Origin: Caulobacteraceae bacterium
Lineage (GTDB): Bacteria > Pseudomonadota > Alphaproteobacteria > Caulobacterales > Caulobacteraceae
Reading direction: 5' to 3'
Length of the DNA stretch: 49,557 nt
Assembly (NCBI GenBank): GCA_947475415.1
Contig: CANJLH010000024.1
Coordinates: 1-49,557, forward strand
Shown here: in pieces, positions 35,301-45,400 of the stretch
Layout of the letters: each line of letters opens with the position of its first letter
Position numbering within the stretch: the stretch's first letter is position 1
The notes under the pieces: model-generated
What the model was told of the DNA's origin: nothing
What the model saw: only the letters and a program-made list of their open reading frames with translations
The model's database searches: none
Made by a program: the position numbers and the translations under genes

Positions 35301-36311
35301 TCAGGTGCTGGTCCACGCCGCGAGCACCGCGCGTATCGCCGTGACCAGGGCTAAGGGTTGGTCGATCATAACGTGGTGATGCGCGCCGGGAATGTCGAAC
35401 TCGATTGCGTTTTTCGGCAGCACGTCAGGCCGGTCCGGCTCCTGTCGAAAGTAGCTGGATTGTCCGTGAATATGGGCAATCGGGACTTTGATCGAACGGC
35501 TGAAATCTTTTGGAAGCGGGATGTCGTAGTTGAACTTGTCCCAATAGTCCGGGTCATAGCGCCACCGCCAGCCACAGGCATGCCCGTCCACCGCGACCGG
35601 CTCCAACAATCGCCGAGCGATGTAGTCGACGATAAAGTCGTTCCTTATCGCCTGGAGCGGCAAGAGGCGAAAGCGCACCAAGGCGTCCGTAAGGGAAGCA
35701 TATATGCGGTGACCTTGCGCGCCTTCGCCTGGCGTGCGGCGGGTGATACCTGCAAGCCCGCGATGTTTGGCCGCTGCTTCTCGGCTCGGCCCGCGCAGGC
35801 CGGTATCGACCAGGATCGCGCCCTTCATTAGCTCAGGGCTATGTCCGGCGAGGAACAGCACATGAGAACCGCCGAAGGAATGGCCTACAAAGAACGGTCG
35901 CTGCTTCGATCGCCCCAGGCCGCCAACATCGCAAACGGCTTCGGCGTCCGCTGCAATGTCGTTGAAGTCGTATTGATCGCGCCACTTTGAGTGGCCCATT
36001 CCGGGCAAAGAGTAGGCGACGACCCTAAAGTCATCAGCGAAGAATGGCGCGATGAAGCTCCACCAATCGGCTTGCGCACGCACTCCGTGAACGAAGACCA
36101 GTCCAGGCTTGCCGACTTCACCCCATGTAAGCAGTTCCAGGTTCGACCCGCGCGAACTCACCCAAAGTCGCTCCGGTTGGCGTTCCAGCGCCGCCTTGAA
36201 CCAGTCTTCGGCTGGCGGCTCGGCCCCATTGTACTTAGCCAGTGGAGCCGCGGACGCAGGTGCGGCAGGCTCGATTGGAGCGGCCTGCGCTTCGTGGTTA
36301 CTCATTGGCAT
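35301..36311 (-). CDS. Alpha/beta hydrolase
   Basis: A 336-aa protein with an alpha/beta hydrolase fold. The oxyanion region FVHGVRAQADWW, nucleophile GHSFGG and the C-terminal histidine in PGAHHHVMIDQP are clear. The acid residue is not obvious. A Ala/Pro-rich N-terminal stretch precedes the core. The substrate is unknown. Start is ambiguous between ATG 36311 and 36305, with no strong ribosome binding site. Third base use is looser than in its neighbours. It is the last gene behind Hpt on the minus strand, with 159 bp between them. Confidence 0.82.
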   Translation of the reverse strand: MPMSNHEAQAAPIEPAAPASAAPLAKYNGAEPPAEDWFKAALERQPERLWVSSRGSNLELLTWGEVGKPGLVFVHGVRAQADWWSFIAPFFADDFRVVAYSLPGMGHSKWRDQYDFNDIAADAEAVCDVGGLGRSKQRPFFVGHSFGGSHVLFLAGHSPELMKGAILVDTGLRGPSREAAAKHRGLAGITRRTPGEGAQGHRIYASLTDALVRFRLLPLQAIRNDFIVDYIARRLLEPVAVDGHACGWRWRYDPDYWDKFNYDIPLPKDFSRSIKVPIAHIHGQSSYFRQEPDRPDVLPKNAIEFDIPGAHHHVMIDQPLALVTAIRAVLAAWTST

Positions 36312-36470
36312 GGGCGTCGATTTACAAGGCCGAGAATGATCGGCAACGACGGCTTCGCACCCGCCTTCGCGGCTTTGAACGCCCGCCAAGCGGCAAACAT
36401 CAAGTCCTCGCGCAAGTCGCGCAACAACAGCCGTGGCCGCGCGCCGAATGGCAGATTCTATGGACCTGGT

Positions 36471-36953
36471 TCAGGCGCCCAGTTCGGCAACCTGACGTTC
36501 CAGTTCGGTGACCAGGACCTTGCCCACGGGGTGGTCGTCGGTCTTGATCCCGTCGCGCAGGACCGCCCGGACCGCATCAATATGGGCGTCGATCAAGACC
36601 ATGGAGGCGCCAAGTCGCTTCTGCTTATCGTCGATCAGCCGGCAAAGTGATGCGGCGATGCGGGTGATGAGCGGATATTCGTAGGTTGTGCCAAGCCCCT
36701 TCAGATCGTGGGCGCGCAGGTAGAGCGCTTCCATGGTCTCGACGGTGGTCCCTTGAGTCTTGATGACCTGACGGGCGCCCTCAAGCTTGCCGACCTCATC
36801 AGCCAGCCACTGACCGAAGTTGGACGACAGCGCCTTCAGCGCGGCTTCAGCCTTGGCGATGGCGTTGGGATCGATCGCGCCGAGACGCCCGCCGACTTTG
36901 GCGCGAAGGGAATTGGGGACCTGAATGATCTGTCCCGGGTTGTGCTGGCTCAC
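36471..36953 (-). CDS. Stand-alone Hpt phosphotransfer protein
   Basis: A 160-aa helical protein with a histidine phosphotransfer domain; the acceptor H82 sits in LRAHDLKGLGTTYEY. No kinase or receiver domain is attached. It could relay phosphate from the hybrid kinase at 32090-33883, which has a receiver but no Hpt (inference from proximity and architecture). It follows nadK on the same strand, with 80 bp between them. Confidence 0.88.
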   Translation of the reverse strand: MSQHNPGQIIQVPNSLRAKVGGRLGAIDPNAIAKAEAALKALSSNFGQWLADEVGKLEGARQVIKTQGTTVETMEALYLRAHDLKGLGTTYEYPLITRIAASLCRLIDDKQKRLGASMVLIDAHIDAVRAVLRDGIKTDDHPVGKVLVTELERQVAELGA

Positions 36954-37033
36954 GCGCGACTCCTTGGCGAGTTGCGCAAGGCTAGGCGAAAGGCGTTAAT
37001 AACACATGAGAAATGGCGGCGCGGCCGACCCGG

Positions 37034-37816
37034 CTAGACCGCGAACTGTTCGGCCAGCACCCGTTCCTCCAGGCTCCGGCCGGCGTCGAACAACATGGTC
37101 AGGCTGACGCTGCGGTCCTCGGCGACACGCACCTCAGCCACATCACGCACCTCGAAATTGTCGGCCACGGCGCTTACCGGCCGCTTGTCCGCCTCCAGGA
37201 TCTCGAAACAGACCTTGGCGGTGTGCGGCAACAACGCGCCGCGCCACCGCCGAGGCCGAAAGGCGCTGATTGGCGTCAGCGCCAGAACCTTGGCGTCGAG
37301 GGGCACGATGGGGCCATGGGCTGACAGATTGTAGGCGGTCGAGCCGGCGGGCGTCGAAACCAGCACCCCATCGCACTGCAGTTCGCTCAGCCGGACCTTA
37401 CTGTCGACGGTGATGCGCAGCTTCGCGGTCTGCCGGGTCTGACGGAGCAGGGAGACATCATTGATGGCCAAGGCGCGGTGGGTGGTCCCGCCGGCGTCGA
37501 TCGCTTCCATCCGCAACGGGTGAATCACGGCCCACTCCGCTTCGCCGATGCGTTCGAGCAGGCCATCCTCGTTGTACTCGTTCATCAGGAAGCCGACCGA
37601 ACCGCGGTTCATGCCGTAAATCGCCTTCCGCGCGCCGATGTGGCGATGCATTGTCTCCAGCATGAACCCGTCGCCGCCAAGCGCCACGATCACATTGGCT
37701 TCGGATTCCGGGATTTCGCCATAGCGCGCGATCAGGGCGTCGCGCGCCTGCTCGGCCTCGGGGCGGTCACTTGCGGCGAAGGCGACGCGGATCGAGGGTG
37801 GGGCGGATTGGTTCAT
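37034..37816 (-). CDS. nadK: NAD kinase
   Basis: A 260-aa ATP/polyphosphate-NAD kinase making NADP. The signature GGDGFML begins at residue 47, followed by [11 protein letters not shown] and the NAD-site [27 protein letters not shown]. Length and order are normal for the alphaproteobacterial enzyme. It begins 33 bp after the second DUF2336 gene and leads to Hpt, so the three may be one transcript. Confidence 0.95.
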   Translation of the reverse strand: MNQSAPPSIRVAFAASDRPEAEQARDALIARYGEIPESEANVIVALGGDGFMLETMHRHIGARKAIYGMNRGSVGFLMNEYNEDGLLERIGEAEWAVIHPLRMEAIDAGGTTHRALAINDVSLLRQTRQTAKLRITVDSKVRLSELQCDGVLVSTPAGSTAYNLSAHGPIVPLDAKVLALTPISAFRPRRWRGALLPHTAKVCFEILEADKRPVSAVADNFEVRDVAEVRVAEDRSVSLTMLFDAGRSLEERVLAEQFAV

Positions 37817-37849
37817 GGGCCGCCAAGAAGGAGCAGGCCGGCGGCCTTG

Positions 37850-38911
37850 TCAAACGGCCTGGGCCACTTTACGGAAGGCGGAACTCGCCGGAGGCGTGGA
37901 GAAGGCGTCGGCGACGTGAAGTTCGCTCTGCGGGCCGCTGGGTCGCCCGCCGTTGGCGTCGCGAACATGACGCAAGATTGTAGCGAACAGACTCCGATCC
38001 ATACCGGCCGCGGCGCATGCCCTGGCAAGGAGTTCAGGCTGGTTGCTGTCGAGCGCCGACCGCAATCGCCAGGCCTCGATCCCGCCCAGGGCGCTGAGGC
38101 CCGCGAGGAACAGTTCGAGCCTGCCATCGCGCAAGGCGTTCAACAGGAGCGCCGGGCCCAGCTGTCCCGCGGCGTGAAGTTTTTCCACCAGACGCCGGTC
38201 CATGGCGTCGCGCGCCTGGGGAAACTGGACGACCGTCGCGCAAGGCATTTCCGCCGCCCGTGTTTCATCAGCTAGCCGAAAACGGCCGGACAGCGTCTGG
38301 CGCACGGATTGGCCGCAGTAGGTGTAAAGCACCTGCGCGATGTCAGCTGTCAGCTCTTCGCGCCTCGCAAGCGGGGCGCGCAAGCCAGGCATCCACCGCG
38401 CCTGTTCGGCCAGGCGGCTGAGAGAACTGGCTTCGAGCCGTGCGGACGCGTTGGCGATCAGCGCTGTCAGGACTCGGGGACAATCCGCGTCCAGAAGCGC
38501 CGCTATGACGGCCCGGCCCAGTCCTGTCCTGCGCGCGATCTGCGCCTGATGGTCCGGCGTCGTTCGTCCAACGATTTCCAGCAGGTCCGCCTCACGCAGC
38601 ACAGGGCTGGCGGCCAGCATCGGCCGGGCGATGCTGATATCGTCCAACGCGAGCCGACGCGCGAGGGCGGCCGGAGTCCAGGCCGCGGTGGCGACCTGCT
38701 CGGAAAGCCAGCGCCGGGTTTCCGCGTCCGCATCGACGGCCAGACTTAAGAACGTCGCGCTCAGCATGGCTTGAACGCCCGGCGCGGCAAGGATCGGGAG
38801 GTCCGCGCGCGACCGGCAGAAGTCGACAAGCGACGCCAGCAGCCGCGCCCGCTTTCCAGGCGGCGCCCCGGCCGCCGATGTGATCACGCCGTTGTCGAGG
38901 ACGAGGTCCAT
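37850..38911 (-). CDS. DUF2336 protein (second copy)
   Basis: A 353-aa member of the DUF2336 family. Family segments seen are LALDDISIARPMLAASPVLREADLLEIVG, HQAQIARRTGL and LIANASARLEASSLSRLAEQA. It is much diverged from the first copy at 34066. ATG 38911 is chosen (AGGA 7 bases upstream); 38935 is possible. It stands at the head of the leftward DUF2336-nadK-Hpt run and is divergent from the aldolase gene. Confidence 0.8.
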   Translation of the reverse strand: MDLVLDNGVITSAAGAPPGKRARLLASLVDFCRSRADLPILAAPGVQAMLSATFLSLAVDADAETRRWLSEQVATAAWTPAALARRLALDDISIARPMLAASPVLREADLLEIVGRTTPDHQAQIARRTGLGRAVIAALLDADCPRVLTALIANASARLEASSLSRLAEQARWMPGLRAPLARREELTADIAQVLYTYCGQSVRQTLSGRFRLADETRAAEMPCATVVQFPQARDAMDRRLVEKLHAAGQLGPALLLNALRDGRLELFLAGLSALGGIEAWRLRSALDSNQPELLARACAAAGMDRSLFATILRHVRDANGGRPSGPQSELHVADAFSTPPASSAFRKVAQAV

Positions 38912-39080
38912 TGTGGATCCTGGATTTGCGCCCATTACCGCCAGGCGACCATCCGGTGCGGCGCTGAAGACAGGGTTAACAGAGCCTTGCAGTGAGCCCG
39001 TGGTCCATGAAGCCGCCTTGACGCGGCCATGAACGGGGAAGAGATTCCAATGGCGGTTAGGGGGCACGGGAGGTCCGGAA

Positions 39081-39848
39081 ATGGCTGATGGTTCTGCGGT
39101 TCAGGCGTCTGTTCGCGATAAGGTGAGTCCGGAAGAATGGCGCATTCGGGTCGATCTCGCGGCGCTTTATCGGCTTGTGGCGCTGCAAGGCTGGGACGAC
39201 CTGATCTACACACACATATCGGCCCGCCTGCCGGGCGCGGAGCACCAGTTCCTGATCAATCCCTATGGGATGCTGTTCGAAGAGATCACAGCATCATCGC
39301 TCGTGAAGATCGATCTGGACGGGAACGTCCTTTCCGAGACCAACTACATGATCAATCCGGCGGGTTTCACGATCCATTCGGCGATTCACGAGGCGCGTGA
39401 GGACGCCCAGTTCGTGATGCACCTTCACTCAGACCAGGGCGTGGCGGTGTCGGCCCAAAAGGAGGGTGTGCTCCCCCTGTCCCAACATGCCTTGATCGTC
39501 TTGCCGCACCTAGCCTTTCACGACTACGAGGGCATAGCCCTGAATGCTGACGAGAAGAGCCGTCTGGTTGCGGACCTCGGCGATAAGCGTCTGATGTTGC
39601 TGCGCAACCATGGCACCCTGTCGGTTGGAAGCACGGCGGCGAACTGCTGGGTCGGGATGTATTACCTGGAGCGCACCTGCCGCACCCAGGTTCTGGCGCT
39701 GTCCGGCGGGCGGCAGGGCGTGTTGCACGCCTCAAACGCGGCCATCGACACCGTGCGCGACCAGAGCCCGTTCGCGCTTGCCGGCAAAATCGCCTGGCCC
39801 GCATGCCTTCGCAAGCTGGACCGCGAAAGTCCCGGCTACGACGCCTGA
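39081..39848 (+). CDS. Class II aldolase/adducin-family protein
   Basis: A 255-aa protein of the class II aldolase/adducin family. Zinc ligands H114 and H116 (MHLHSD) and a later histidine in RNHGTL are present. At the position of the catalytic glutamate of fuculose-phosphate aldolase, four residues before H99, this protein has glycine (NPAGFTIH), so it may not be an aldolase in the strict sense. The role is unknown. Its 3' end overlaps the cyclopropane fatty acid synthase gene by 13 bp on the opposite strand. Confidence 0.82.
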   Translation: MADGSAVQASVRDKVSPEEWRIRVDLAALYRLVALQGWDDLIYTHISARLPGAEHQFLINPYGMLFEEITASSLVKIDLDGNVLSETNYMINPAGFTIHSAIHEAREDAQFVMHLHSDQGVAVSAQKEGVLPLSQHALIVLPHLAFHDYEGIALNADEKSRLVADLGDKRLMLLRNHGTLSVGSTAANCWVGMYYLERTCRTQVLALSGGRQGVLHASNAAIDTVRDQSPFALAGKIAWPACLRKLDRESPGYDA

Positions 39849-41038
39849 GCCGCCAGTTCGGCCTCGCGCATGTAGTCCCGTGTCAGGGGCAGGGCGTCGC
39901 GGCGCTTGGCCACCTGGATCTGGAAATTCATGTGGTTGCCGTGCCGGAACCCCAGTTCGGCGCCGCAGAGGTAGAATTCCCACATCCGCCGGAACCGCGC
40001 GTCGTAGAGCTGCGGAATTTCAGGATCGGCCAGGAACCGCTCCAGCCAGTGGCGGATGGTCATGGCGTAGTGCAGCCGAAGAATCTCGATGTCCGTGATC
40101 CACAGATTGGTCGTCTCGACCGCCGCGACAATCTCCGACAACGCCGGAATGTAGCCGCCCGGGAAAATATATTTGCGGGTGAAGGGGTTGGTGAGGCCGG
40201 GCCCCGACATGCGCCCGATCGAATGGATGATCGCCGAGCCGTCGTCGGCGAGCAGCCGCTTCACGGTCTCAAAATAATCTCCGAAGTGCGGCGACCCCAC
40301 ATGTTCCAGCATGCCCACCGAGATGATCCGGTCGAAGGGCTCGTTGAGGCTGCGGTAGTCCCGCAGTTCAAACCGCACGCGTTCGGCGACTCCGGCGTCC
40401 CGGGCCCGCTGGCGTGCGAGTTCCAGCTGCTCGGTCGACAGGGTGACGCCGGTGACCTGCACCCCGAAGTCGCGGGCCAGAGTTATGGCGAGTCCGCCCC
40501 AGCCCGAGCCGATGTCGAGCACCTTCAAGCCCGGCTTCAGCGCCAGCTTTGACGCCAGATGGAGCTTCTTGGCCGACTGGGCGTCTTCCAGCGAAACATC
40601 GGGCTGCGGAAAATAGGCGCAGGAGTACTGCATGTCGGCATCGAGGAAGCGCCGGTAGAGATCGTTGGAGATATCGTAATGATGCGCCACGTTGCGGCGC
40701 GAGGCGGTGGCGTCATTGAGCTGCTGCAACCGTCGCTTGGCCGTCTTCCAGGCCCGCTTGGGCCAGGATCCACGGGGCTTCGGCGCACGGCCGCCGCTGG
40801 CGCCGACAATCCAAAGCAGGTCACGCATCGTTCCCTGCTCGAAGACCAGATCTTCGTCCATATAGGCTTCGCCGAGGCCCAGGCTGGGATTGGCGACGAC
40901 CCGCCGCAGGCCCCTAGCGGTTAGACGGATGGTCACCGCTGGCGCACTGCCGTCGCCGGCCTTGAGGCTGCGGTCGCCGGGAAGGCGAACGGTCAGGTCG
41001 CCGGTCTTCGCCATCCGGCCCAGCAGTGACTCGATCAT
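39836..41038 (-). CDS. Cyclopropane-fatty-acyl-phospholipid synthase family methyltransferase
   Basis: A 400-aa SAM-dependent methyltransferase of the Cfa family, which adds a methylene bridge to unsaturated acyl chains in membrane phospholipids. The SAM motif VLDIGSGWGGLAITLA, ATG-independent family motifs (YSCAYF, RIISVGMLEHVG, YIFPGGYIP) and an N-terminal lipid-binding part are visible. ATG 41038 (MIESLLGRM) fits the family best; an ATG 35 codons upstream has GGGGA directly before it and cannot be excluded. It faces the aldolase-family gene. Confidence 0.88.
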   Translation of the reverse strand: MIESLLGRMAKTGDLTVRLPGDRSLKAGDGSAPAVTIRLTARGLRRVVANPSLGLGEAYMDEDLVFEQGTMRDLLWIVGASGGRAPKPRGSWPKRAWKTAKRRLQQLNDATASRRNVAHHYDISNDLYRRFLDADMQYSCAYFPQPDVSLEDAQSAKKLHLASKLALKPGLKVLDIGSGWGGLAITLARDFGVQVTGVTLSTEQLELARQRARDAGVAERVRFELRDYRSLNEPFDRIISVGMLEHVGSPHFGDYFETVKRLLADDGSAIIHSIGRMSGPGLTNPFTRKYIFPGGYIPALSEIVAAVETTNLWITDIEILRLHYAMTIRHWLERFLADPEIPQLYDARFRRMWEFYLCGAELGFRHGNHMNFQIQVAKRRDALPLTRDYMREAELAAQAS

Positions 41039-41252
41039 GGGTGCAGCTTTACGGTCCTTAATGCCGGGAGAATAGATGATCTTGCGCACAATTTGCGCAC
41101 AAGGCGTCTGACGCGCACGCAGGCCGGATTTCACCTGAGACATTCCCCGCCATCTTTCTGATATGGACGCATGTCATGGCATGGCCTTAAGACCCAATGG
41201 TCTGTTTCGTGGTCGACGTGGAGCCCCGGTGGGGGCTTGGGGGAGTTCTGGA

Positions 41253-42437
41253 TTGATCCGACGCCATTTCTTCCTTGCCGGCGCCCTCGTGGTCCTGCTG
41301 CTCATGGCGTTCGCCGGCGGCGCAAAGCTCCTTTTCAAGAAGGCTGATCCGGCGGCCGGCGGCCCGCCCGGGGCCGCGCAGATGGCCAAGGGCGGAGGCG
41401 CGTCGCCGGGCGGGGGCGGGCCCCGCAGGGGCGGCGGGATGGGCGGACCGTCTCAGGTGACCGCCATCCCCATCGAGACCCGCACCTTCGTGGACGCCAT
41501 CGAAGTTCTGGGTGTCGCCAAGGGCCGCCAGTCGGTGACCCTGAGCGCGGCGGCGACCCAGCTCGTCCAGCGGGTAAATTTCCGTGATGGCCAATATGTG
41601 CCCCGTGGCGCCATCCTGGTGGAGCTGAAGGACACCGAGCAGAACGCAGGACTGGCTCAGGCCCAGGCGCGGATGGTCGGCGCCCAGCGCGCCTATGACC
41701 GCTACAAGGCGCTGGGCGAGAAGGGCTATGCTTCCAAGGCGGCCATTGACCAGTACGAGGCGGCCTATCTGGCGGCCCGGGCTGATGTGTCCGCCGCCCA
41801 GGCGCGCCAGAACGACCGGATGATCCGTGCGCCGTTTTCGGGGGTAGTAGGCCTCTCTGACGTGGCCCCGGGCGCCTTGGTCAGTCCGGGCGCGCCGATC
41901 GTAACGCTCGACGACCTGTCCGCTATGCGGGTCGATTTCCCGGTTCCGGAACGCTACCTCTCCCAGATCCATGAAGGTCAGGCGCTGACCGCGTCGGTGG
42001 ACGCCTATCCGGGTGACCAGATCGCCGGCCGTATCGCGCGCATCGACACCCGGATCGACGAACGCACCCGCGCCGTGACCGCCCGCGCGGAGTTTCCAAA
42101 CCCCGGCCACCGATTGAAGCCCGGCATGATGGTGCGTGTGGCGATCTCCCGCGGCCAACGCCAGGGACTCTCCGCGCCAGAGTCCGCCGTCGCCGTCCAG
42201 GGTGATTCCGCCTTCGTCTACGTGATCCACCCCAAGGGTCAGATGGCGATGACGGAACAACGGATGGTGGTCACGGGCGTGCGCCAATCGGGATTTGTCG
42301 AATTGCGCGAGGGCGTCAGTCCAGGCGACCGCATCGTCGCCGACGGGCTCAACAAGGTCATTCCCGGCCAGCCAGTCAAACTGGCCGCCCCGCGGAGCGG
42401 CGGCGGATCTCCCGCACGGGACCGCGCGCCGACATGA
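41253..42437 (+). CDS. RND efflux membrane fusion (periplasmic adaptor) protein
   Basis: A 394-aa HlyD/AcrA-type adaptor with an N-terminal membrane anchor (HFFLAGALVVLLLMAF), a long Gly/Pro-rich linker, a lipoyl-like domain, an alpha hairpin (LAQAQARMVGAQRAYDRYK), a beta-barrel and a membrane-proximal domain. It links the inner-membrane pump to an outer-membrane channel. TTG 41253 is the chosen start because GGGGAG stands 8 bases upstream; ATG codons at 41163 and 41181 are alternatives. It overlaps the pump gene by 4 bp. No TolC-like gene is in the window. Confidence 0.9.
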   Translation: MIRRHFFLAGALVVLLLMAFAGGAKLLFKKADPAAGGPPGAAQMAKGGGASPGGGGPRRGGGMGGPSQVTAIPIETRTFVDAIEVLGVAKGRQSVTLSAAATQLVQRVNFRDGQYVPRGAILVELKDTEQNAGLAQAQARMVGAQRAYDRYKALGEKGYASKAAIDQYEAAYLAARADVSAAQARQNDRMIRAPFSGVVGLSDVAPGALVSPGAPIVTLDDLSAMRVDFPVPERYLSQIHEGQALTASVDAYPGDQIAGRIARIDTRIDERTRAVTARAEFPNPGHRLKPGMMVRVAISRGQRQGLSAPESAVAVQGDSAFVYVIHPKGQMAMTEQRMVVTGVRQSGFVELREGVSPGDRIVADGLNKVIPGQPVKLAAPRSGGGSPARDRAPT

Positions 42438-45400
42438 TGCTTTCGGACCTCTCGGTTCGCAGGCCAGTGTTCGCCGCGGTGGCGGCGATCATCCTGTGCG
42501 TGGTGGGCCTGGTGTCGTTCGCAACCCTGTCGGTACGCGAGCTTCCCAGCGTCGATCCGCCGGTAGTGTCGATCTTCACCGCATACCGCGGCGCATCCGC
42601 AGAGGTTGTTGAGGAGCGCATCACCCAGGTCATCGAACGCCAGATCGCCGGTATTCAGGGGGTCGACCGGGTGAACTCGGCTTCACGTGACGGTTCTTCG
42701 CGTATCCAGGTCACATTCAACCTGAACCGTCCGCTGGAGGACGCCGCCAACGATGTGCGCGACGCCGTGAGCCGTGTGGTGAGCGCGTTGCCCGAACAGG
42801 CTGACGCGCCACAAGTCGCCAAGGCGACGGCCGACAATTTTCCGATCATGTTCCTGGCGTTCAGTTCGCCGACAATGAACCGGCTCGAACTGTCCGACTA
42901 TGCGGAACGGTTCCTCGTGGAGCGTTTCTCGGTGGTGCCTGGTGTCGCACAGGCCGGCCTTCAGGGCTCGCAGGCCTATGCCATGCGCATCTGGCTGGAC
43001 CCTGACGCCATGGCGTCCCGCGGCGTGACGGTCGATGATGTCGAGGCCGCGCTGAACTCGCAGAATCTTGAACTGCCGGCGGGCGCGCTCGAGACGCAGT
43101 CCAAGGACTTCACCATCCGTGTCGCCCGCGGCTACGCGACGCCGGCGGATTTCGAACGCCTTCCCGTGCCGGCCAACGCAGGCCGTGTCGCCGGTGCGGC
43201 GCCGGCCGCAACCTCGGCCGCGGTAGGCGGCGCATCGGCGGGCGCCGGCGCGGCCCAGGGCGCGAACCGCAGCGTTGCGTCGTCGGCGAGTTCTTCGAAC
43301 TACATCACCCGCCTGGGAGATGTCGCCCGGATCGAAGAGGGACCCGACGAACATCGCCGAACATTCCGGATCAATCAGCGCAATGAAATCGGGATCCGCA
43401 TCCAGCGCCAGTCCCAGGCCAATGACCTGGAGATTTCACAGGGCGTGCGCGCGGCCATTGCGGAAATTCGCCCCACGCTGCCGAAGGGCGCGAAGCTCGA
43501 CATAACCGTTGATTTCACGGAGTTCACCGGTAAGGCGATCCATGAAGTCTGGATCACCATGGCGATTTCGCTGGCCATGGTCGCCCTGGTGAACTTCCTG
43601 TTCCTCGGTACGCTACGCGCAGCGCTGATCCCGACGGTTGTGGCGCCGATCTGCATCCTGTCCACCTTCATCGTCCTGGCGGCCTTCGGGTTCTCCATCA
43701 ACCTCCTGACGCTGCTGGCGTTGGTGCTGGCGATCGGTCTGGTCGTGGATGACGCCATCGTGGTGGTGGAGAATATCCAGAGGCGGATTGACGAGGGTGA
43801 GCCGCCGGTGGTCGCCGCCATGAGGGGCGCGCGCCAGGTGTTCTTCGCCGTGGCGGCCACGACCGTGGTGCTGATCACGGTGTTCGCGCCGTTGATGTTC
43901 ATGCCGGGGTTTATCGGCAAGCTGTTCGTGGAGCTCGCCGTGGCGGTGACCGCGGCGATCGCCTTCTCGGCCCTCTTGGCGCTCAGCCTGTCGCCGATGC
44001 TGGCTTCGAAACTTCTGCGTCCCGCAAGCGGCGCCGGCGTTGTCGCCAGGACGGTGGATCGCGCCGTCCACGCGCTACGCCGATCCTACCAGGCGTCGTT
44101 GGAGGCCTTGCTTGGACGCCGGTCGGCCTCAGTGGGCGCCGGACTTCTGGTGGCGGGTCTTGCAGTCTGCGCGCTGGGCCTCTTTGCCGTGCTTCCCAAG
44201 GAGCTGACCCCGGCGGAGGATCGCGGGCGCATGTTCCTGAACACCTCGGGACCCGAGGGGGCGGGCTATGACTATATGTTTCCGGCCCTGCAACGGGTCG
44301 AGCAGATTCTTGAACCGCATCGGCAAAAGGGCGAGATTCAAGCCTACATGCTGGGTCTGCCAGGGTTCGGGAACAACGCCTACAACAATGGGTTTGGCAA
44401 TATCTCACTGCCGGACCGGGAGCATCGCCCGAAGGGCCTGACCACTCAGAAACTGGCGGCGGTCCTGAGCCGCGAACTGTCGGCGGTCACGGCGGTGCGG
44501 GCGATCGCCGTGCCGGCGTCGGGCCTCCAGAGCGGCGGCCCGGGGTCCAATTCCTCGAGCGTCGACCTGATCCTCATGGGCGATGACTATCCCCAGATCG
44601 CCCGACAGATCGCGCCGCTGCTGAGGGCCGCCGAGGCGAATCCGCATCTGTTCCGTGCGCGCCTCAATTACGAGCCGACCAGCCCGCGTATCCTGGTGCA
44701 CATTGATCGGGAGAAGTCGGCCTCGTTGGGCGTCCCTGCCCAGTCCGTTGGCCGGGCGCTGGAGACCATGTTCGGATCGCGCCGAGTGACGACCTATATC
44801 AAGGGGGGGCAAGAGTATGACGTCCTGCTGCAGACCGAGCGGGCGCGTCGCCAAACCGAGGAAGATCTCGCCAGACTCTATGTCCGCGCCTCTTCGGGCG
44901 CGATGGTCCCCTTGAGCGCCCTGGTCACCACGGAGGTGCGGGGCGACACTCCGGACCGGGCCCGGATCGACCGTCTTCGGGCGATTACCCTCAGCGCTCA
45001 GCTCACCCCTGGCTACACCATGGGCGATGCGATCAGCTTCTTCAAAGACGAACTGGCGCGCCAGCCGCCGGGCCTGATCATCAAATGGGGCGGCGCGGCG
45101 AAGGATTTCCAGGAAGCCACGGGTTTGGTCGGCGTGGTCTTCGGCATGGCGCTGCTACTGGTGTTCCTGGTGCTGGCGGCGCAGTTCGAAAGCTGGATTC
45201 ATCCGGCCGTTATCATGCTGACCGTGCCTGTGGCGGCTCTGGGCGGTCTGTTTGGTCTTCTGATCGCGGGTTCATCCATCAACACCTACAGTCAGATCGG
45301 CCTGATCATCCTCATCGGGATCGCGGCCAAGAACGGCATCCTGATTGTGGAGTTCGCCAATCAGTTGCGCGACCAGGGACGCGGCATCCGAGAGGCCGTG

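Noticed and set aside
35991..36650. 219-aa plus-strand frame across the hydrolase/Hpt gap
   Set aside because: Mostly antisense to two real genes; composition is Arg-rich as in shadows.
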